DNA of 64,000 nucleotides from JAEUIT01 sp044220875 (GTDB taxonomy: Bacteria; Planctomycetota; Phycisphaerae; Phycisphaerales; SM1A02), in contig JBGAQH010000005.1 of the NCBI GenBank assembly GCA_044220875.1, forward strand, positions 310,001-374,000, in the 5' to 3' direction. The position numbers and the translations under genes are program-made. Of the stretch, positions 36,105-44,066 are shown one piece after another (the first letter of the stretch is position 1; each line of letters starts with the position of its first letter). The notes under the pieces are model-generated. The model saw nothing but the letters and a program-made list of their open reading frames with translations, had not been told where the DNA came from and did no database searches.

Positions 36105-36530
36105 CGCCACAGCGAGTGTTCGTGCCGCCGCCGACAGCGGCGGCCGCTACGGAGCGCTCAAGCTTCCAACGAAGCAGGCCGCCCGAAGGCGGCCGTCCCG
36201 GCGCTCCCCGCATTCGCGCCACAGCGAGTGTGCGTGCCGCCGCCGGTAGCGGCGGCCGCTACGGAGCGCTCAAGCTTTCAACGAAGCAGGCCGCCCGAGG
36301 GCGGCCGGTCGGACCCAACCGACCGCGCGCCACAGCGAGTGGGCGTGCCGCCGCCGACAGCGGCGGCCGCTACGGAGCGCTCAAGCTCCTAACGAAGCAG
36401 GCCGCCCGAAGGCGGCCGTCCAGGCCCACTCCGCACGCGCGCCACAGCGAGTGTGCGTGCCGCCGCCGACAGCGGCGGCCGCTACGGAGCGCTCAAGCTC
36501 CTAACGAAGCAGGCCGCCCGAAGGCGGCCT
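36105..36530. repeat. Four tandem hairpin-forming repeats, period 111-112 bp
   Basis: Units start at 36105, 36217, 36328 and 36440. About 91 bp of each is almost identical and the remaining about 20 bp varies. Each unit contains two hairpins: GCCGCCGC-CGACA-GCGGCGGC (GGTA loop variant in copy 2) and GGCCGCC-CGAA-GGCGGCC. No sensible protein is encoded in any frame shared by the copies. The array lies directly downstream of the 3' end of tRNA-Val (minus strand), ending seven bases away, and upstream of the hybrid kinase start. Confidence 0.92.
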
Positions 36531-36536
36531 GCGAAG

Positions 36537-36610
36537 TGGGCCATACTGGACTTGAACCAGTGACCTCTTGCGTGTCATGCAAGCGCGCTAGCCAGCTGCG
36601 CCAATGGCCC
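36537..36610 (-). tRNA. tRNA-Val (anticodon GAC)
   Basis: A 74-nt cloverleaf on the minus strand: acceptor GGGCCAT/ATGGCCC, anticodon stem CTTGC/GCAAG with loop ATGACAC (anticodon GAC), T-arm with GTTCAAGTC, discriminator A. CCA is not encoded. It lies between gltX and the repeat array. Confidence 0.96.
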
Positions 36611-36735
36611 ATGACCGAGATCCGAATCGGATCCGAGGGCCGGAGAATAGCCGAACCGTCGCCGGGCGGCAAGGCGCGGTGAGGCCCGAGAAGCGGGAGG
36701 TTTTCGAACGTCGGTCGCCACCATGACGCGTTCGC

Positions 36736-38421
36736 TTAGCCGATCGCCGCCAGGCAGCGTTCGATGCGCCGGATGGCGCTGGCCTTCCCGAGGATGGCGA
36801 GCGTGTCGAAGATCGGCGGGCTGACGGTGCCGCCTGTGACGGCGACCCGGATCGGCTGGGCGGCCTTGCCCATCTGGCCTTCGCCCAATGCCGCGGCGTA
36901 CTCCTTCACCACTGCCTCGATGTCGGCGGCCATCCACGCGCCGACTCCCTTGAGGATCGGCAGCAGCTCGCGGAGCCGGTCCACGCCGCGCGGCGAACCC
37001 TCGAGCATCGTCTTCCGCACGTTCTTCGAGTCTTCCCAGACAAGCGCCTCGTCGGCGGTCACCAGCCATCGATTGCCGCGATAGAGATCCTCGAGCGTCT
37101 TGCTTCGCTCCTGGCTCGCCCCCGCCAGCATCCGGAATTGCTCGTCGCTCACCCGCGAGAGGAATTCGGGGTGATAGAGCTCACCGTGGGCCCGCGCCCG
37201 CTTGACATACTCCTCGCGATCCATCGAGGTGATTGCGTCGCAGTTGAAGGACAGCAGCTTCATGCGGTCGAACTTCGCCGGCGTCTTCTGGACGCGAGAG
37301 AGGTCGAATCGCTCCTTCAGGAACGCGTTGTCGAATTTCTCGACGTTCTCGCCCGGCGACCATCCGTTGAGCGACAGGAAGTTGCAGACCACCTGCGGCA
37401 GATAGCCCGAGCGCTTGAAGTCGTCCACGTTGATCTCAGGCAGCGCGACATCAAGGGCCTCGGCCAATCGAAGGGCGTCGTCGAAGTCCAACTGCACATT
37501 CTTGTCGCCGAGCCACTTCGTCCAGCGCTCCGGGGCCACCGTGCCGGCCGGCGGCGCGGTCAGTCCCTTCGCCTGAACGGCCGCGCGCAGGGCCTTGTCC
37601 TTGTCGCGCTTGCTCATCTTGCTGCCGTCGGGGTTGCAGATGATCGGCAGGTGGCCATACGTCGGCCGCCCGAAGCCCAGCGCGTCCTGGAGCACCATGT
37701 GCTTGGCGGTGTTGGTGAAGTGCTCCTGGGCCCGCAGCACATGCGTCACCTTCATGAGCTCGTCATCGACCACGACCGCAAAGTGATAGGTCGGGAAGCC
37801 GTCGACCTTGCGGATCACGAAATCGTCGACCTCGCCGTCGGGCAAGGTCGCCTCACCCAGAATCTGGTCCTTGATCGTGATCGGTCCCGCCGGCACCTTC
37901 AGTCGAACGACCGCCGGGACGCCTGCCTTCACCTTCGTGGCCACTTCCTCAGGCGTAAGCGACAGCGCCGCGCGGTCGTACCGGTAGGGAACCTTGGCCG
38001 CCGTCGCCGCCTTGCGCTTCGCGTCCAGTTCCTCGGGCGTGTCGAAGGCGTAGTAGGCCTTGCCCTCGCGGACGAGCTGGTCGAGATGGCGGTTGTAGAT
38101 GTCAAGCCGCTCGCTCTGGAAGTACGGGCCGTGCGGACCTCCTCCCACGACATCGCCGGTCGGACGCGTGAAGGTCGGTCCCTCGTCCCAATCGATGCCG
38201 AGCCAATCGAGGTCCTTGAGGAAACCGACGCTCGCGGCGTCGCTCGACCGCTTCTGGTCCGTGTCTTCGATCCTCAGCAGGAACTTGCCCCCCCGCCCTT
38301 TCGCGAACGCCCAGCAGAAGAGCGCCGTGCGAGCTCCGCCGACGTGGAGATGGCCCGAGGGACTCGGCGCAAAACGCGTCACCGGTCCGGACGAAACTGA
38401 CGAGGAAGCCGTAGGAGACAT
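36736..38421 (-). CDS. gltX: Glutamyl-tRNA synthetase
   Basis: Class I aminoacyl-tRNA synthetase that charges tRNA-Glu (or also tRNA-Gln if the organism uses the transamidation route). The HIGH motif appears as HLHV at residues 24-27 within PSPSGHLHVGGARTAL; the KMSKS loop is KMSKRDK near residue 268. 561 residues, slightly longer than the bacterial average (470-500), with the extra mostly inside the catalytic half and the anticodon-binding domain. ATG 38421 lies 11 nt after a GATACT hexamer (minus strand, 38438-38433), implying a leader of about 5 nt. Confidence 0.95.
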   Translation of the reverse strand: MSPTASSSVSSGPVTRFAPSPSGHLHVGGARTALFCWAFAKGRGGKFLLRIEDTDQKRSSDAASVGFLKDLDWLGIDWDEGPTFTRPTGDVVGGGPHGPYFQSERLDIYNRHLDQLVREGKAYYAFDTPEELDAKRKAATAAKVPYRYDRAALSLTPEEVATKVKAGVPAVVRLKVPAGPITIKDQILGEATLPDGEVDDFVIRKVDGFPTYHFAVVVDDELMKVTHVLRAQEHFTNTAKHMVLQDALGFGRPTYGHLPIICNPDGSKMSKRDKDKALRAAVQAKGLTAPPAGTVAPERWTKWLGDKNVQLDFDDALRLAEALDVALPEINVDDFKRSGYLPQVVCNFLSLNGWSPGENVEKFDNAFLKERFDLSRVQKTPAKFDRMKLLSFNCDAITSMDREEYVKRARAHGELYHPEFLSRVSDEQFRMLAGASQERSKTLEDLYRGNRWLVTADEALVWEDSKNVRKTMLEGSPRGVDRLRELLPILKGVGAWMAADIEAVVKEYAAALGEGQMGKAAQPIRVAVTGGTVSPPIFDTLAILGKASAIRRIERCLAAIG

Positions 38422-38605
38422 AGACGGGTCAGAGTATCTTCGAAGCGGACATCGTGGGGCTCATCGTCGGTCGATGGCTCGAACGCGCGGTCGCGGGACC
38501 GTCGTTGCGACATGGCCGAATCACCGCAGGCGATGGCGTCACGGCAGATGGGCTTGCCGAGATAGGCCGTACCTGACTGCCTTCCATGATTGGGGTCGCA
38601 CGCAC

Positions 38606-39106
38606 ATGATGAGGGGGTCGCCCGACCATACCGTCCTCGGTGTCCTCTCGGACAGCCACGGGCAATGCACCCGAGTCCGACGGGCGGTCGACCTCCTGCG
38701 GGAGCGCGGCGCCACGGTCTTTCTGCATCTGGGCGACCTGGGCGACGGCGTCCTGGACGAACTCGCCGGGCTGAATTGCCACCTCGTCTTCGGGAACTGC
38801 GACGACGCCCGTTCGCTCGACGGCTACGCCCGCGACATCGGCATGCACGTTCACCACCCCGGCGGCGTGGTCGAGATCGACGGCCGACGCATCGGCATCA
38901 CCCACGGCCATCTCGTCGAGGAGCTCGAGCGGCTCTTCCTTCAGCGCGTCGAGGTCATCTTCCACGGCCACACCCACGAGCGTTCCGACGCGATGGTCGA
39001 CGGCGTCCGACTCATCAACCCGGGGGCTCTCCACCGGGCTCGCGTCATCACCGCGGCGCTGTACATCCCGGCCACCGGCGAACTCGAGTCGATCGTCATC
39101 GCCTGA
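38606..39106 (+). CDS. YfcE/MJ0936-type metallophosphodiesterase
   Basis: 166-residue phosphoesterase of the small YfcE family: D16-x-H18 (LSDSHG), GDLGD, FGNCDD (the family's GNCD), ITHGH and FHGHTHE. Binds two metal ions; cleaves phosphodiesters in vitro in relatives, true substrate unknown. ATG 38606 gives the usual length; in-frame sequence upstream belongs to the gltX leader region. It is divergent from gltX. Confidence 0.9.
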   Translation: MMRGSPDHTVLGVLSDSHGQCTRVRRAVDLLRERGATVFLHLGDLGDGVLDELAGLNCHLVFGNCDDARSLDGYARDIGMHVHHPGGVVEIDGRRIGITHGHLVEELERLFLQRVEVIFHGHTHERSDAMVDGVRLINPGALHRARVITAALYIPATGELESIVIA

Positions 39107-39132
39107 GCCCGAGACCGCCGTCGGCGGAGACG

Positions 39133-39160
39133 TTGTCCCGCCGCGGCGATTCGCGATACT
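39133..39160 (+). promoter_or_regulatory. Promoter of corA-like gene, possibly leaderless
   Basis: TTGTCC (39133-39138), 16-nt spacer, GATACT (39155-39160), with the ATG only six bases further (39167). Transcription would start at or next to the start codon. Confidence 0.45.
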
Positions 39161-39166
39161 GCCGGC

Positions 39167-40318
39167 ATGCCCGCCGATTCCTCCGCCGCAGCGCCCGGCC
39201 ACCCCGTCACCGTGATGGCGTTTCTCTACGACGAGGGCGGCGTCATCGAGTGCCCGCTCGCCCTCGATCAGATCCGCGGCGCGCTCGCCGAGGCGAAGGC
39301 GGCCAAGCGGCGCATCTGGATCGACATCGAGAGCGCCGACCGCGTCGCCATCGCGAATGCCCTGTCCGGCGCGATGGATCTCCATCCGCTTTCGATCGAC
39401 GTGATCCTCACCCACGACCATCGCACGAGCGTCGACGAGTTTCCGGGATTCGCCCACATCATCATGGAGATCGTGCACGTCGACCACGTGCTCCTCTTCG
39501 AGAAGGTGGACGTGCTCCTCGGCGCCGACTGGATCCTGACGGTGCAGGACCGCCCCGGGGACTGCTTCGACCGGACCCGCGCCCGGCTGCGCGACGACGC
39601 CGCGTTCCGTTCGCGATCGACGCCTTTTCTCCTCCACGCCCTCGCCGAGAGCGTGACCGGCTCCTACCAGAACGTCCTCGGCCGCTTCGGCACGCGCCTC
39701 GAACAGCTCGAGCTGCGGCTCATCGCCCGCCCCACCGCCGGCCTCATCCACCGCATTCACGCCGCAAAGCGCGACCTCCGGGGCCTGCGCCGCGCCGTCG
39801 TCCCGCTCCGCGAGTCGATCGAGACGCTCTTCTATGCGACGCGACGCTGGTCGGGCGCCGGCCAGGCCGAGGTGGCCTGCGGCCCCGACCTCTATCTCGC
39901 CCTCCGCGAGATGCACGACGGGCTCGGGGGCATTCTCGACGTCCTCGACGCCTATCGCGACGCGACGCAGAACCTCACCGACCTCTACATCACCAGCGCC
40001 TCGAACCGCGTCAACGAGATTCTCCGCGTCCTCACCATCATCTCGACGATCTTCATCCCGCTCTCGTTCGTCGCCGGCGTCTACGGCATGAATTTCCAGC
40101 ACATGCCCGAACTCTCCTGGCGCTATGGATATCCCTTCGCGCTGGGCATCATGGTCCTCATCGCCGCCGGCCTTCTCGTCTACTTCGGGCGCAAGGGCTG
40201 GCTCCGGCAGGCCGATCCGCGCCATCTTGCGCCGCCCTCGGGCGCACGCACGGGCCACACCATGGCCACCCCCTCGATCACCCGCTCCACGGCGTTCTTC
40301 GACGACGCGCGACGGTAG
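39167..40318 (+). CDS. corA: CorA family divalent-cation (Mg2+) transporter
   Basis: 383 residues. Long cytoplasmic alpha/beta N-terminal domain, a stalk helix, and two C-terminal membrane helices with the family signature YGMNF (about residue 306) at the end of TM1. The pore is a homopentamer in characterised members and imports Mg2+ (Co2+/Ni2+ too); the ZntB subfamily exports Zn2+ and cannot be excluded. The N-terminus includes an Ala/Ser-rich segment. The Mg2+-selectivity loop (GMNFQHMPEL) has the usual acidic residue near its end. Confidence 0.9.
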   Translation: MPADSSAAAPGHPVTVMAFLYDEGGVIECPLALDQIRGALAEAKAAKRRIWIDIESADRVAIANALSGAMDLHPLSIDVILTHDHRTSVDEFPGFAHIIMEIVHVDHVLLFEKVDVLLGADWILTVQDRPGDCFDRTRARLRDDAAFRSRSTPFLLHALAESVTGSYQNVLGRFGTRLEQLELRLIARPTAGLIHRIHAAKRDLRGLRRAVVPLRESIETLFYATRRWSGAGQAEVACGPDLYLALREMHDGLGGILDVLDAYRDATQNLTDLYITSASNRVNEILRVLTIISTIFIPLSFVAGVYGMNFQHMPELSWRYGYPFALGIMVLIAAGLLVYFGRKGWLRQADPRHLAPPSGARTGHTMATPSITRSTAFFDDARR

Positions 40319-40324
40319 CGACGT

Positions 40325-41572
40325 TCAATCGCGGCCCGCGGCAAGAGGCCGACCGGCCCGCATGTCCTCGACGACGTTGAGCCCGCGGGCGATCGCGATC
40401 TCGATGTCGGCGCACGCGTTCTCCGGATGGAGCAGGTCGCCCGCGCCGTCGCGGCGGAGTTGCTCATACTGTTCCTCGGAGACGCCGGCCAGCAGAAGCT
40501 GGCGGTGTTCGACGCGAAAGCGGCTCAGCGTCTCGCGGATGTCGTCGACCGCATCCGCGTCGAGCTGCGTCACCTCATGCAAGTCGAGAATGGCGACGCG
40601 CACCGCGCGGGGCAGCCGCTCCGACCACGCCCGAAGGCTCGGCAGCCGATGGGCCCCGCGCTGTCCGCGGGCCGAGTCGCGGCGCAGGTGAAAGATGGCG
40701 ATCGTCTCGGGCAGCACCAGCTTCTCGCCGCCGATCATCTCGAAGGGCTCGATCTCGGCGATCGGCTGGGTCACGTCCTGGTAGATGATCCACATCAGGA
40801 AGAGAACCGGCAGGTACATCGCGACGCCGATGATGTGATCGAAGGCGAGGGCCCCAAGGCCGGCCCCCAGCGCGAAGGACCCGAGGATCGACACGAGGAG
40901 GGCCAGCCGGCGGGGCGTCGCGTGGTTGCGGGCGCTCTGGATGAGGCTCCGCAACGAACCCGGCGGGATGTTCACGCGCCGATCCCAGATCCACTCCGCG
41001 AACTGGACGGCCTCAAGCCCCAGGTCGGTGAGGACGCCGGTCACGTGCGTGGTCCGCACGACGCCGCTCGAGATCCTCGTGATCGTCGCATTCTGGAGCC
41101 CCATCGCCATCGACGCGAGCCCGGTCAGCCAATAGAGCCACGCCCCCGAACCGATGGGCGGGCCGGCGACCGGACTCTCCCCGGACGCCAGGACCGCCGG
41201 CGGCGCCGCGCCGTGGACCTGCACGGCAATGGCGAAGGCCGCCAGCAGCACCGCCTCGAACGCCATGGGCAGGACGTAGATCGATTCCCATCCCCGCCGC
41301 CGCCCGAGCTCGGTGGAAGCGCCGGAGAGCGCGGCTCCGACGAAGAAGGTCACGACGAGGAAGAGGGCGAAGCCGGCGAGTCCCCACGCACCGCTCGCGC
41401 CGCGGACGGCCTCGACGCTCGCCCGTCCCAGATCGGAGGTCGTGCCCGAAACGTGCGACGTCACGTGGCCGCAGAGAAGGATGGTGATGACGTTCGTGTA
41501 GCCGGCGACCCAGGCGAGGGTGATGGCGAGGCGAGCCTGCTGGGTGAAGGAATGGGCCTGGGCGAGGAACAT
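40325..41572 (-). CDS. DUF1275 (YoaK-like) membrane protein fused to a STAS domain
   Basis: 415 residues. The N-terminal about 265 residues have about six hydrophobic segments and match DUF1275/YoaK-like proteins (AWVAGYTNVITILLCGHVTSHVSG; LQNATITRISSGVVRTTHVTGVLTDLGL), a family of unknown transport or signalling role. The last about 115 residues look like a STAS domain (RVAILDLHEVTQLDADAVDDI, then LLLAGVSEEQYEQL), as in anti-anti-sigma factors and SulP transporters. The conserved phosphorylatable Ser position of SpoIIAA-type STAS is Ala/Asp here, so a regulatory phospho-switch is doubtful. ATG 41572; divergent from the AAA ATPase gene across 100 bp. Confidence 0.8.
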   Translation of the reverse strand: MFLAQAHSFTQQARLAITLAWVAGYTNVITILLCGHVTSHVSGTTSDLGRASVEAVRGASGAWGLAGFALFLVVTFFVGAALSGASTELGRRRGWESIYVLPMAFEAVLLAAFAIAVQVHGAAPPAVLASGESPVAGPPIGSGAWLYWLTGLASMAMGLQNATITRISSGVVRTTHVTGVLTDLGLEAVQFAEWIWDRRVNIPPGSLRSLIQSARNHATPRRLALLVSILGSFALGAGLGALAFDHIIGVAMYLPVLFLMWIIYQDVTQPIAEIEPFEMIGGEKLVLPETIAIFHLRRDSARGQRGAHRLPSLRAWSERLPRAVRVAILDLHEVTQLDADAVDDIRETLSRFRVEHRQLLLAGVSEEQYEQLRRDGAGDLLHPENACADIEIAIARGLNVVEDMRAGRPLAAGRD

Positions 41573-41660
41573 CGAGCGGAGTCGGACGGAGGAGCGTATA
41601 TCGGCTCGACACCACCGCGGGGCGCATCATCCATCCCCTCGTGCGCTGTGCGAGTCCGCC

Positions 41661-41666
41661 TACAGT
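41661..41666 (+). promoter_or_regulatory. Putative -10 element of the AAA ATPase gene
   Basis: TACAGT lies six bases before the ATG at 41673, so the transcript would be leaderless. No convincing -35 is seen. Confidence 0.3.
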
Positions 41667-41672
41667 GACCGC

Positions 41673-43145
41673 ATGGCCCCCCCGACGAGCTCCGCCGGCA
41701 TGACTCCCTCCGCGCCTGAGTGCGCTTCCCTCCCCTCCGCTCCCCCCACCTGTTCCCTCGCCGAACTTCGCGCGTCGGGGTGGCGTTCGCGCCCGGTGAA
41801 GGCCGAGCTTCGCGAGAACCTGATCGCCGCGATCGCCCGGGGCGAGGATCTCTTTCCCGGGATCGTCGGGTATGACGACACCGTCATTCCGGAGCTGATC
41901 CACGCCCTGCTCTCCGGGCACGACATCCTCTTCCTGGGCGAGAAGGGTCAGGGAAAGAGCAGGCTCATGCGGGCCCTGCCCCGATTCCTCGACGAGTGGA
42001 TCCCGTTCCTGGTGCTGCCCGGCTGTCCCGTGCACGAGGACCCGTTCGAGCCGATCACGACCCAGGGCAAGCGCCAGCTCACGGAAACGCCGCCCGACCA
42101 GGTGCGCGTCGCATGGTGGCATCGCGACGCGCGCTACGCCGAGCGACTGGCGCCCGGCACGAAGTTCGCCGACGTGATCGGTGAGATCGATCCGGCCAAG
42201 CTCGCCGGCGGCACGAGCATGGGCGACGAGGACGCCCTTCACTTCGGGCTCATTCCTCGCATGCATCGCGGCGTGTTCGCGATGAACGAGCTGCCCGACC
42301 TCGACGAGCAGGTGCAGGTCGGGCTCTTCAACGTGCTCGAGGAGCGCGACGTCCAGATCCGCGGCCATCCGGTCCGCTTCGACCTCGACGTCGTGATCCT
42401 CTTCAGCGCGAATCCGAGCACCTACAACCGCTCGGGCAAGGTCATTCCGCAGCTCAAGGACCGGATCGGCTCGACGATCCAGACCCACTATCCGGCGGAG
42501 CGCGACGGCGGCATCCGCATCACCCGTCAGGAGTCGAATCTCGATCTCGGCGGCGAGTGGCCCGTGCTCGTTCCCCCCTTCATGGAGGAGATCATCGAGG
42601 AGATCTCGATCGCGGCGCGGTCGTCGAAGTTCGTCGATCACGCCTCGGGCGTCAGCGCCCGCTTCAGCGCCGCGAACTACCGCACGATGGTCAGCAGCGC
42701 CCGGCTTCGCGGCATCCGGCTGAGGGAGCGCCCGGCGGTGCCGCGCATCAGCGACCTCGCCCACCTGCGGGCCAGCGCCGCGGGCAAGCTTGAGCTCGAT
42801 CTCATGGGCACCCATCAGATGGGCGACCAGCAGGTTCTGGACGCCCTGATCGCCGAGGCGGTGCGCGTCGTCTTCGAGGAGTACGCGACCAAGCATGGGC
42901 TCGACGAGATCGCGAGCATCTTCGGCAAGGGCGTGAAGGTCGAGGTCGGCGACATGGTGCCGTCCGCTGCCTACGCCCAACGACTGCAGCGAGTTCCTCC
43001 CGTCTGGGAGAAGGCGTTCGAGGTGAACGCAGCCGACAACGCTGCGGTGCGGGCAAGCTGCGTCGAATTCGTTCTCGCCGGACTGTGGGCGACCGACCGG
43101 ATTTCCCGCACCGAACGACGGGGACGGACGGAGTTTCAGTGCTGA
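41673..43145 (+). CDS. MoxR/magnesium-chelatase-I-like AAA+ ATPase
   Basis: 490 residues. Walker A GEKGQGKS with Lys 95, Walker B-like FAMNELPDLDEQVQVGLFNVLEER, sensor 1 FSANPSTYNRSG and arginine-containing KDRIGSTIQTHYP, all in the order of MoxR/BchI-type ATPases. Members act as chaperone-like motors paired with a VWA protein. Here the VWA partner (44067) lies 921 bp downstream with a secreted protein gene between them. Cofactor chelatase activity is not implied, since no chelatase H subunit is near. ATG 41673 keeps the conserved region at normal distance. Confidence 0.88.
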   Translation: MAPPTSSAGMTPSAPECASLPSAPPTCSLAELRASGWRSRPVKAELRENLIAAIARGEDLFPGIVGYDDTVIPELIHALLSGHDILFLGEKGQGKSRLMRALPRFLDEWIPFLVLPGCPVHEDPFEPITTQGKRQLTETPPDQVRVAWWHRDARYAERLAPGTKFADVIGEIDPAKLAGGTSMGDEDALHFGLIPRMHRGVFAMNELPDLDEQVQVGLFNVLEERDVQIRGHPVRFDLDVVILFSANPSTYNRSGKVIPQLKDRIGSTIQTHYPAERDGGIRITRQESNLDLGGEWPVLVPPFMEEIIEEISIAARSSKFVDHASGVSARFSAANYRTMVSSARLRGIRLRERPAVPRISDLAHLRASAAGKLELDLMGTHQMGDQQVLDALIAEAVRVVFEEYATKHGLDEIASIFGKGVKVEVGDMVPSAAYAQRLQRVPPVWEKAFEVNAADNAAVRASCVEFVLAGLWATDRISRTERRGRTEFQC

Positions 43146-43210
43146 GGGAACGAATTGCGCGCACTTCGCGCTTGGGGCGCACGGGGGCATGTCAGTAGCA
43201 TCGTGCCCAC

Positions 43211-44002
43211 ATGCATCTCCGATCCCACTCCATCGTCGCGGCGACCATCGCGGCCTCGGCCCTCGCCGCATCCTGCCATGCCATTGACGTCGCCTGCCCG
43301 GCATCGCAGCTCTGGTTTGACCTGCCCCGCTCGCTGCCGCTCAATCCCTGGGACGTGAATGCCCAGGGCCAGCCGCTTCCGGCGCTCGGTCAGGGTCAGA
43401 ACGGCATCACCTGCGAGATGCACGACACGGTGAGCGGCGCGACCTCCCCGCTCACCTGGCTCAACTACGCCGGCGCCTACCAGACCTGGGGAGCCGCGCG
43501 GATCGCCTTCAACGTGCCGCAGATTTACGCGATGCCGAATCAGCAGCGGGTGTGGGCACACCCGAACATGAATCTCGAGGCGGTCATTCGCGTCACCCTT
43601 TCGGGGGACGCGGGTCCGATGCGCGTCACGGGCGTGACCGGCACCGATGCGAGCACCTCGGTCGTGTTCACGATCTACCGCAACGACTACGCCCACCCGA
43701 TCTGGACCGGAGGCGTGGGCGCCACGATCGACGTGAGCCTCTCCTTCACGCCGGGCGAGCAGCTGCTCCTGGTCACGAACGCCGGCGCCAACCCCGTCGA
43801 GGACTGGGCGTGGTGGGGCAACGTGAAATTCTTCCCCGACCGGCCGATCGAACTCACCGGCGACGGCCACGTCAACGCCGCCGACCTGGCGATCCTGCTC
43901 GGTGCATGGGGGGCGTGCAACGACTGCACCGCCGACCTCAACTGCGACGGCATCGTCGATGCGGCGGATCTGAGCCTCCTGCTCGGGGCTTGGACCGGCT
44001 GA
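43211..44002 (+). CDS. Secreted protein with C-terminal dockerin-like repeats
   Basis: 263 residues. Signal peptide in residues 1-24 (hydrophobic VAATIAASALAAS, cleavage near CHA). Residues about 25-215 are a beta-rich domain, Trp-rich, not recognised. The last about 45 residues are two dockerin-like calcium-binding motifs (GDGHVNAADLAILLGAWG and LNCDGIVDAADLSLLLGAWT), the GC-type dockerin seen in Phycisphaerae secreted proteins. It sits between the AAA and VWA genes on the same strand, 65 nt after the former and 64 nt before the latter. Confidence 0.85.
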   Translation: MHLRSHSIVAATIAASALAASCHAIDVACPASQLWFDLPRSLPLNPWDVNAQGQPLPALGQGQNGITCEMHDTVSGATSPLTWLNYAGAYQTWGAARIAFNVPQIYAMPNQQRVWAHPNMNLEAVIRVTLSGDAGPMRVTGVTGTDASTSVVFTIYRNDYAHPIWTGGVGATIDVSLSFTPGEQLLLVTNAGANPVEDWAWWGNVKFFPDRPIELTGDGHVNAADLAILLGAWGACNDCTADLNCDGIVDAADLSLLLGAWTG

Positions 44003-44066
44003 GCGGAGCCCGCGACGCGGCGATCGAAATCCCCCACGTCGACCGCCGCGCCTACGCTGGCGTCGC

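Noticed and set aside
36105..36530. CRISPR array
   Set aside because: The repeats are about 91 bp long with spacers of only about 20 bp, contain GC-rich hairpins, and no cas genes lie nearby.
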